A stretch of DNA of 64,000 bases from Bacillus sp. WMMC1349 (GTDB lineage Bacteria > Bacillota > Bacilli > Bacillales > Bacillaceae): positions 1,718,001 to 1,782,000 of the forward strand of contig NZ_JABJUQ010000007.1 in assembly GCF_013155385.1 (NCBI RefSeq). The letters are read 5' to 3'. The notes beneath the pieces are model-generated. The model was given only the letters and a program-made list of their open reading frames with translations, was not told the origin of the DNA and made no database searches. Position numbers and translations under genes: made by a program. Of the stretch, positions 58,514-64,000 are shown in pieces (within the stretch, counting starts at the first letter, position 1; each line of letters starts with the position of its first letter).

Positions 58514-59001
58514 CAAATGATTTATTACTAGATACATTTGCAAAAACATTAAGAGAGAAAAACATAGACAGTCAAGAAACACGAGCTATTCTGTTAGGAA
58601 ATCCGCTTTATTTCGATTTTACTCTGGAAGAGGGAGCCGTTAAACCATGGGAACATCCTCAAGAATGGGTACCGCTGTTGTTTCAAACATGGGAGGAAAG
58701 AAAAAAACAGCTTCTTCCTGTTTTTCAAACAAGAAAATCAAGGTGTAGTCAGGATGAAATGTTAACAGGTGTTTGTTGTTTTATTGCAAGCCTTTACTGG
58801 ACGATGGGAAAACCAGTCACAACTTTGGCTTGGAAAACGCTGATTCAAGAAAACTTTCCTGCTAAACCAATTAACTGGGCAGAACGGCTCGAATTTATTT
58901 TGTTAAAGCCGACCCAATACCATTGTTTTATTCAGCTTGATGAATTGTTTACAGAAATGAAAAAGCAGTTTTATAAATATGCAGTGATGAATAAATTGTA
59001 A
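58510..59001 (+). CDS. ypoC: YpoC family protein
   Basis: This 163-residue soluble protein starts at an ATG overlapping the nth stop (ATGA). It resembles B. subtilis YpoC, of unknown function, found between nth and ponA. Recognisable segments include WTMGKPVTTLAWKTLIQENFPAKPINWAERLEFIL, and aromatic and basic residues are frequent. An in-frame ATG at 58444 lies within nth and is not used. It is translationally coupled to nth; a DNA-repair link is only suggested by that context. Confidence 0.88.
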   Translation: MTNDLLLDTFAKTLREKNIDSQETRAILLGNPLYFDFTLEEGAVKPWEHPQEWVPLLFQTWEERKKQLLPVFQTRKSRCSQDEMLTGVCCFIASLYWTMGKPVTTLAWKTLIQENFPAKPINWAERLEFILLKPTQYHCFIQLDELFTEMKKQFYKYAVMNKL

Positions 59002-59005
59002 CAGG

Positions 59006-59036
59006 GCTGTCGGAGAAGATTCCGACAGCTTTTTTA
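59006..59036 (+). terminator. Terminator of dnaD-nth-ypoC
   Basis: GCTGTCGGA pairs perfectly with TCCGACAGC and is followed by seven T residues, directly after the ypoC stop. Confidence 0.93.
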
Positions 59037-59041
59037 GATAT

Positions 59042-59087
59042 AAAAAAGGGGTATCCAATAAGTCGATTTTTGACTTATTGGATACCC
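59042..59087 (-). terminator. Terminator of ponA (minus strand)
   Basis: A 16-bp perfect stem (GGGTATCCAATAAGTC with GACTTATTGGATACCC) around a 7-base loop is flanked by an A-run on the plus strand, which reads as a T-run on the minus strand. It ends recU-ponA transcription 75 bases beyond the ponA stop. Confidence 0.9.
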
Positions 59088-59161
59088 TATTTGCTGAAAG
59101 TCAGCGATCTTGAATCATGGCTTTTTACAATTTTGCTCTTTTCGGTCAAGCCCAGGGTTCA

Positions 59162-61816
59162 TCAGTCTCCTGAGCTGTCTCCAGTATCTTTTTTATTGTC
59201 GTCGCTCGGGCTTCCATCAGTAGGTTCACTACCGGGCTCTTCTTTTCTTCCATCCACTTTGTCTTTGTTTTTATCAGGTGGATTTTGTTGATCAGAGTTA
59301 TCTCCAGGATTTTGTTGTTGTTGATCTGGTTGTTTTGTGCTTTGATCATCTTTTTTATTTTTGTCTTCCTCGATTTTTTTCTGATCATCTTCTTGTTTTT
59401 TCTGATCTTGCTCATCTTTTGAGTCATCTTCCTGATCTTCATCTCCAGCAGTCACTTTAAGTGTCACTGCAGCAGGACTACTTTCACCATCATCCGTTAC
59501 AGCTGTGACTTCGAATCTGTAGGTAGATCCTTGTTTGACATTTGAGATGACAGCTTCTGTTTGACTGCTGTTTTGAATCTCGCTAGACCCGCCTCCATCA
59601 ACCGATTGCGTGACTTTAAATGATGCATCATCATCATCACCCGAATATGACCATGTTACTTTAATGCTGTTTGATTGTTTATCATAATGAGCACTCAAAC
59701 CAGAAGGTTTTTTCACATCATCTTCTTTTTCCTCGTATTTGTTTGAAACGGTTGTTGGTTCTGTTCCTTTAACAAAATACTCGGTTAGCTTTTTATCGGC
59801 AGGAGCATTGCTGCTTGCTAAAGCGGCTGGATTTGATCCTTTTAAGACGGTCGCTTCAACAACACTGTCCGGTTTCTTAAATGAGCCGCTACCATCATCA
59901 ACCTTTGAAATGACTTTTTGGAATAACATTTTAGCGATCTGTTGTTCACTTTGATTGAGCGAGTTTCTACCTTCTTTACCAGTCCAAACCGCTGCTGTAT
60001 ATTGCGGTGTATAGCCGACAAACCATGAATCTTTGGCACCGTCACGACTGATGCCGTATTTCTTAACGGCAGCCTCATCAAAGTTTGTTGTACCTGTCTT
60101 TCCAGCTACAGTAACACCAGGAACTTGCGCTCGTGTTCCTGTTCCAGAATTAACAGCTGTTTTGAGCATATCTGTCATCATAAATGCGGTATAATCACTC
60201 ATTGCCGCTTTTGCTTCTGGTTTTAAGTCAAGTTTTGTACCATCATTGAATTCTACAGAAGTCACAAAGTGTGGTGCATTATAATAGCCATTGTTACCAA
60301 ATGCACTGTACGCTCCAGCCATTTGAAGGGGAGACACACCGTTTCCAAATCCACCGATTGCATAGGCTTCATATAATTTTTCTTCCGGAATAGATAGACC
60401 AAGACCTTTTGCGAATTGTGCAACGTTTTTCTTTTCGGCCGCCTGAAAGGCCTTTAAAGCTGGAATATTTCGCGAGTCAGCAAGCGCCTGCCTCATTGTT
60501 ATCCAACCTTTATGTTTATGGTCATAGTTATTAATTTCCTGTCCAGTTGAGTAATGGTATGGTTCATCTTTAATTTGCTCATAAGTTGACCATTTTTTAT
60601 GTTCGATAACAGGTCCATAATCAAGGACTGGCTTGATCGTTGAACCGGGCTGTCTTTCAAGGTTTGTTGCATAGTTGAATCCGCCTGCAGGTCGATTGCG
60701 TCCACCGCCGATCGCACGTACTTCGCCGGTTTTTGTATCAAGCAGGACTAAGCCAGCTTTCATTTTCTCAGTGTACGGTACTGAATTTCCATCCATCATC
60801 TCATCTACATAATCCTGTGCCTTCGTATCAATCGTAGTATGAATTTTTAATCCATCAGTTAAAGGATTGACATTTGTTTTTTCTTGGACTTCTTCAACAA
60901 CCTGTTCAATAAATGCACTGTATTTTTTATTACCCGCTGATTTTGCGTATTTTTCAGGTGATACAAGACCTTTTTTAACAGATACTTTTTTTGCTTTATT
61001 ATAGTCTGCTTCTGAGATAAATCCATTTTGTTTCATCAAGTTTAGTACAACATTCCGTCTTTTTTCTGCTCTGTCTGGATGTTTAATAGGGTTATAGTTA
61101 TTTGGACTTTGCGGCATGCCGGCAAGTGTTGCCGCTTGCGAGATCGTCAAGTCATTTAAATCTTTTGCTCCATAAAACAGTTCTGCTGCTTTTCCAACAC
61201 CATAAGCTTGGGATGAGAAAAAGATCCTGTTTAGGTACATTTCTAGTATTTCGTCTTTTGAATACTTTCTCTCAAGCTGGAATGAAAGCCATACTTCCTG
61301 AACTTTCCGTTTCATTGTTTTGTCATGGGACAAGAATGAATTTTTGACAACCTGTTGTGTGATTGTACTTCCACCCTCAGAACCGAACCCGCCTTGAAAG
61401 TTAGCAATAAGGGCTCCGCCGATCCGAATTGGATCAACTCCATGGTGATCATAAAAACGGGCATCCTCTGTTGCCAGAAAGGCATTTTTTACGACATTGG
61501 GTATATTTTTAATCGGTACATATTTCCGTTTTTCTGATCCAATTTCCCCGATTTTTTTCCCGTTTATATCATAAATCGTGGAAGAGTAAGGGGTTTTTAA
61601 TTTTCCTTCGTCAAGAGACGGAGCATCAGCAATCATAAATGCAAATGTGGCCCCTCCAGCAATTAAACCGAGGACACCAATGATTAAAATTGATAAAAGA
61701 ATTTTCTTGAAAAGCCCCATTTTCTTTTTTTTCTTGGGTTTTGACTGAGTATTAGACCTGCTTTTACCTTGTTGGGCTTTTCGCCGTTCCTGGCGGCTGT
61801 TAAATTGATCTGACAT
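59162..61816 (-). CDS. ponA: Class A penicillin-binding protein 1 (glycosyltransferase/transpeptidase)
   Basis: PonA polymerises and cross-links peptidoglycan. The 884-residue protein has a basic cytoplasmic N-terminus, a membrane anchor (about 35-60), a GT51 domain (LATEDARFYDHHGVDP near residue 90 with the catalytic Glu, GGSTITQQVVKN) and a penicillin-binding domain. In the latter the active-site serine is in PGSTIKP (about 390) and KTGTTN is the third motif. A fibronectin type III domain (about 690-785) follows, then an acidic, Q/N/K-rich tail of about 95 residues. It is slightly shorter than B. subtilis PBP1. It lies 58 bases downstream of recU in one operon. Confidence 0.96.
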   Translation of the reverse strand: MSDQFNSRQERRKAQQGKSRSNTQSKPKKKKKMGLFKKILLSILIIGVLGLIAGGATFAFMIADAPSLDEGKLKTPYSSTIYDINGKKIGEIGSEKRKYVPIKNIPNVVKNAFLATEDARFYDHHGVDPIRIGGALIANFQGGFGSEGGSTITQQVVKNSFLSHDKTMKRKVQEVWLSFQLERKYSKDEILEMYLNRIFFSSQAYGVGKAAELFYGAKDLNDLTISQAATLAGMPQSPNNYNPIKHPDRAEKRRNVVLNLMKQNGFISEADYNKAKKVSVKKGLVSPEKYAKSAGNKKYSAFIEQVVEEVQEKTNVNPLTDGLKIHTTIDTKAQDYVDEMMDGNSVPYTEKMKAGLVLLDTKTGEVRAIGGGRNRPAGGFNYATNLERQPGSTIKPVLDYGPVIEHKKWSTYEQIKDEPYHYSTGQEINNYDHKHKGWITMRQALADSRNIPALKAFQAAEKKNVAQFAKGLGLSIPEEKLYEAYAIGGFGNGVSPLQMAGAYSAFGNNGYYNAPHFVTSVEFNDGTKLDLKPEAKAAMSDYTAFMMTDMLKTAVNSGTGTRAQVPGVTVAGKTGTTNFDEAAVKKYGISRDGAKDSWFVGYTPQYTAAVWTGKEGRNSLNQSEQQIAKMLFQKVISKVDDGSGSFKKPDSVVEATVLKGSNPAALASSNAPADKKLTEYFVKGTEPTTVSNKYEEKEDDVKKPSGLSAHYDKQSNSIKVTWSYSGDDDDASFKVTQSVDGGGSSEIQNSSQTEAVISNVKQGSTYRFEVTAVTDDGESSPAAVTLKVTAGDEDQEDDSKDEQDQKKQEDDQKKIEEDKNKKDDQSTKQPDQQQQNPGDNSDQQNPPDKNKDKVDGRKEEPGSEPTDGSPSDDNKKDTGDSSGD

Positions 61817-61874
61817 AACATCTCAACCTTTCGTAGTTAAACCTTTCCGCTACACATGACTTTAAAAGCATAAA

Positions 61875-62471
61875 TTATGATGGCGAAAAATACAACTGAT
61901 CAATAATTTTAATATAATCTATTCTTGGAGCGTATCCAAGTGAAATAGAATAAGCGGATTGTTGCAATTCATCTTTTCGAATCGATTTTCTACCATTTTG
62001 TTTTTGGCGGTTCCAAAAATAAAATAATTTTTCCGCTTCTAAAAAATAAACCTCGTCAAATGCGGATATAATAACAAAGCAAATCCCGTCTTGGGAGATA
62101 ACTTGCTTCATGTGTTCGATTTGATGTTCATGGAAGTTTTTCAGCGGAAAAGATGTCTGGTTTTTCGTTTCCTTGGCTTCAAAATCGATATAGCGTCCTT
62201 TATATATTCCATTATAATCGGTTGTTGAAGACTGTTTGAAATACGCCTCTTTGATGACAGCCGCACTTCTTGCCGGGTAATCAACTTGAACGATTTGAAC
62301 AGGTGTCGGTTTTTTATGGATAACCGCAATCGAGTTCGTTAGATAATATAAATTCGTTTCATTTAGATCATCTTCGAGGGTCATTCCGCGATTACTGTAT
62401 GACGGCTTCTTCCTTATAGATGGGACCGCTTTTGTCGGCTGATATGTTTTGCCGTTTGGATAACGAAACAC
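61875..62471 (-). CDS. recU: Holliday junction resolvase RecU
   Basis: RecU cleaves four-way junctions in recombination and chromosome segregation. The 198-residue product begins at a GTG ([15 protein letters not shown]), as in B. subtilis. It shows the nuclease segments [30 protein letters not shown] with the catalytic acidic and lysine residues, [12 protein letters not shown] and [29 protein letters not shown] precedes this GTG on the minus strand; the in-frame extension to 62576 lacks a site and runs into yppC. It is the first gene of the recU-ponA operon. Confidence 0.95.
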   Translation of the reverse strand: MFRYPNGKTYQPTKAVPSIRKKPSYSNRGMTLEDDLNETNLYYLTNSIAVIHKKPTPVQIVQVDYPARSAAVIKEAYFKQSSTTDYNGIYKGRYIDFEAKETKNQTSFPLKNFHEHQIEHMKQVISQDGICFVIISAFDEVYFLEAEKLFYFWNRQKQNGRKSIRKDELQQSAYSISLGYAPRIDYIKIIDQLYFSPS

Positions 62472-62525
62472 TTTCTTCAACCTCCTTTTCGAAAAAAATC
62501 TAGAAACAAACGGAAGTGAATTATT

Positions 62526-63491
62526 TTGCACAACAAGATCTCCGGAGTAGGGTTGCTGCATCAAATCAAAGAACAAACCAACAAACTAAACAAAGATAAT
62601 ATTTCACGAACCAATGCGTATAAACATTATTTTGACCATCACCCGGAGATTAAATGGGCATTTTTAGCTTCATTTGTTTCACGAAATGCTGGCTGGTCAA
62701 TGACTGATTTAAAAGGTAGTTTATTTCAACTTGGCCTCACAGCTAACCAGCAGCAGTGGTTATTTATGACATATGAAAGAGCGAATTGGTTGATCTTTGC
62801 TGATGCATACCCACAGCTTCTATTGTATCAATGGTCTAAGGTGATTGGACAGCCGCTTTTTCATTTGCTGCCTGATCTAGGTGTTTCTTCATTTATGCAA
62901 CTGGAATGGGAGCAGTTTTGGCATAACCAGGATACAAAGCGTCTCATGTATGCTCTTATCATAAATGAACAAAACACTATCCAAAATCCTATTATACAAA
63001 ATCCTTTGTTTAAAAAGAATGTTTTTCACTCGATTCCTTTCTATATATGTGAATGTTTTCACTTTAATACTGTGATTTTTCCGACTGTTGAAGGTGTTTT
63101 TTACGGTCTATCTGTCAAACGTTTTACAAATGTAAATGAAAGAATCAAATTAGGTAAACAATTAAGTGAGCTTTTATTTAGGCCCGAGCTTTTCCCAGCT
63201 TTTTTTCATTTTACATCTTTTGTTCCTCATACAGGTTCACGGTTTGATATGGAACAATGGACAGGAATTTTCAAGAGAACTTCACCGTTTTTGAGAACGA
63301 CTTATCCTGTGATCGATCATTCATTAGACGGAGTAAAAAGAGATTGGTTTCAAGGAGAAAACAGGGAGAATATGCTTAAGGAGGAAACATTACCAGGAAC
63401 AATTGAAATAACCGAATGGTATTTTCAGAAAAGAAGACAGTTACAGGTTGTATTCACACTAGAAAACTGGTTTAAAAAGAATAAGAAATAA
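62526..63491 (+). CDS. yppC: DUF2515 protein YppC
   Basis: This protein of up to 321 residues corresponds to B. subtilis YppC (DUF2515), which is divergent from recU there too. It is soluble, rich in aromatic residues, and has segments such as [27 protein letters not shown] and [26 protein letters not shown]. The function is unknown. The TTG at 62526 has GGAAGTGA 6 bases upstream; an in-frame TTG at 62553 with GGAG is an alternative that would give 312 residues. Only 54 bases separate it from the recU start. Confidence 0.88.
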   Translation: MHNKISGVGLLHQIKEQTNKLNKDNISRTNAYKHYFDHHPEIKWAFLASFVSRNAGWSMTDLKGSLFQLGLTANQQQWLFMTYERANWLIFADAYPQLLLYQWSKVIGQPLFHLLPDLGVSSFMQLEWEQFWHNQDTKRLMYALIINEQNTIQNPIIQNPLFKKNVFHSIPFYICECFHFNTVIFPTVEGVFYGLSVKRFTNVNERIKLGKQLSELLFRPELFPAFFHFTSFVPHTGSRFDMEQWTGIFKRTSPFLRTTYPVIDHSLDGVKRDWFQGENRENMLKEETLPGTIEITEWYFQKRRQLQVVFTLENWFKKNKK

Positions 63492-63517
63492 AAAAGCAAG
63501 GGAATCCCTTGCTTTTT
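63491..63517 (+). terminator. Bidirectional terminator between yppC and sspM
   Basis: AAAAAGCAAGGG pairs perfectly with CCCTTGCTTTTT around AAT. It starts at the yppC stop and overlaps the sspM stop on the other strand. Confidence 0.9.
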
Positions 63518-63620
63518 AAGTAGATGGACGATTTGGGCCGCCTAATTTTTTATCTAATGTATCTTTTGTTTTTGTATCAGCTTTTTTGTGAGTAGGGGAT
63601 TTTTTCTTGTTGTTTTCCAC
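63516..63620 (-). CDS. sspM: Small acid-soluble spore protein M (minor SASP)
   Basis: This 34-residue protein starts at a GTG (VENNKKKSPTHKKADTK...) and ends LDKKLGGPNRPST, the hallmark of SspM, a minor forespore-specific small protein of B. subtilis with the same length and general location near recU and yppC. It is rich in lysine and asparagine. AAGGAGGTG, a full match to the anti-Shine-Dalgarno, lies 7 bases upstream on the minus strand. In B. subtilis it is expressed late in the forespore; I could not identify a convincing sigma-G box here. Its role in the spore is undefined. Confidence 0.9.
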   Translation of the reverse strand: MENNKKKSPTHKKADTKTKDTLDKKLGGPNRPST

Positions 63621-63804
63621 AGTAGACACCTCCTTACATCATAGTTTCTGCATAATTCACGCTGTTCATACACTTTTCTGCAAGGTTTATTGAAATAGTA
63701 GGAAGTTGTTATTCTTTGCCGGTTTCCTTCTAGTTTTGTCAAGCATGAAGGAGAGACGATGGAAAAAGAAGAATGCGTAGAGGTCATAAAAAGGAGGGAA
63801 GTAA

Positions 63805-64000
63805 ATGAGTGCTTCTGTCAGTAAAGCATCAGCTCTGAAACTGCTATTGGAAACTGAAACTGACCTTGTCTTAGTAGAAACAAAGCTGGCTAAGGCTGTG
63901 AGCAAAATGAAAGTTGAAAAAGAAATCGCCTTTAGTAAGCAACTTGATCTTATTGATAAAGAACTGGTAGAACTCCTGCCTTATTTGTTGGGAACAGATT
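63805..64000 (+). CDS. Small helical protein, 3' end outside window
   Basis: An open frame of 65 codons begins at an ATG behind AAAAAGGAGGG and runs off the window. The visible part (MSASVSKASALKLLLETETDLVLVETKLAKAV...) is all helical, leucine-rich and highly charged, with no signal peptide. In B. subtilis several small genes of unknown function (yppD to yppG) lie in this place, so it is probably one of these, but I cannot say which from the sequence. It points away from sspM. Confidence 0.7.
   Translation, partial: MSASVSKASALKLLLETETDLVLVETKLAKAVSKMKVEKEIAFSKQLDLIDKELVELLPYLLGTD

Noticed and set aside
59146..59442. Minus-strand open frame in the ponA tail
   Set aside because: It is the alternate frame of the low-complexity ponA tail, made of Lys and Ile runs, without a start signal.
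62472..62576. 35-residue N-terminal extension of RecU
   Set aside because: AAAAGGAGG lies just before the GTG at 62471, and RecU proteins begin at the RYPNGK segment.

Overview
The window is a chromosomal segment of a low-to-mid G+C, endospore-forming member of the Bacillaceae. Almost every gene, and nearly the whole gene order, matches the Bacillus subtilis gudB-to-yppC region: gudB, ypdA, prsW, sleB-ypeB, ypfB-cmk-rpsA-fni, yphA-yphB-ypzH-der-gpsA, yphE-yphF, spoIVA, hbs, folE-mtrB, hepS-menG-hepT, ndk, cheR, the aro/trp supraoperon, ypiA-ypiB-ypiF-qcrABC, ypjA-ypjB, ypjC, ypjD-dapB-mgsA-bshB1-bshA-cca-birA-panBCD, dinG-ypmAB-aspB-asnS-dnaD-nth-ypoC, ponA-recU, yppC and sspM. Spore genes (sleB, ypeB, prsW, spoIVA, yphB, ypjB, sspM), bacillithiol genes (bshA, bshB1, ypdA), a menaquinone cytochrome bc complex and a TRAP-controlled trp operon fix the lineage. 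I recognised these families by eye from the translations; no search was run.

Layout. 1-5.3 kb: end of glutamate dehydrogenase, bacillithiol disulfide reductase, PrsW, and the SleB/YpeB germination pair. 5.4-8.8 kb: ypfB, cytidylate kinase, ribosomal protein S1 and type II IPP isomerase. 8.75-9.6 kb: the one clearly accessory stretch, a decayed IS200-type element followed by two copies of a short repeat. 9.6-15.4 kb: ypzI, the YIEGIA locus, Der GTPase, GpsA, a structured non-coding stretch and yphEF. 15.5-22 kb: spoIVA behind a sigma-E promoter, hbs, folE-mtrB, heptaprenyl/menaquinone genes and ndk. 22-35.3 kb: cheR and the aromatic supraoperon (aroF-aroB-aroH, trpEDCFBA, hisC-tyrA-aroE) with a full TRAP-type leader. 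35.5-41.6 kb: ypiABF, qcrABC, ypjAB. 41.7-53.6 kb: another repeat copy, ypjC on the minus strand, then the ypjD-to-panD cluster and dinG. 53.8-64 kb: ypmAB, aspB, asnS, dnaD, nth, ypoC, then ponA and recU on the minus strand, yppC, the spore gene sspM (minus) and a truncated small gene.

How the genes work together. hepS, menG and hepT make the heptaprenyl chain and methylate menaquinone, the electron donor to qcrABC. fni supplies isoprenoid precursors. aroF/B/H/E, tyrA, hisC and trp genes form one aromatic pathway whose trp part is read out by TRAP (mtrB). bshA, bshB1 and ypdA make and recycle bacillithiol. birA and panBCD sit together as cofactor genes. spoIVA, yphB, ypjB, sleB, ypeB, prsW and sspM serve the sporulation and germination cycle.

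No plainly novel multi-gene system is visible: the coding content is conserved core genome. The most interesting signals are non-coding. They are a panBCD leader with its own promoter, a hairpin with mismatched A residues, a terminator and a hairpin hiding the ribosome site; a predicted short RNA with a C-rich terminator loop after gpsA; a long structured leader before yphE; a four-copy MITE-like repeat family; a palindrome over the qcr start site; and start-region hairpins before ypjB, asnS, rpsA and hbs. No tRNA, rRNA, CRISPR array or prophage was seen.
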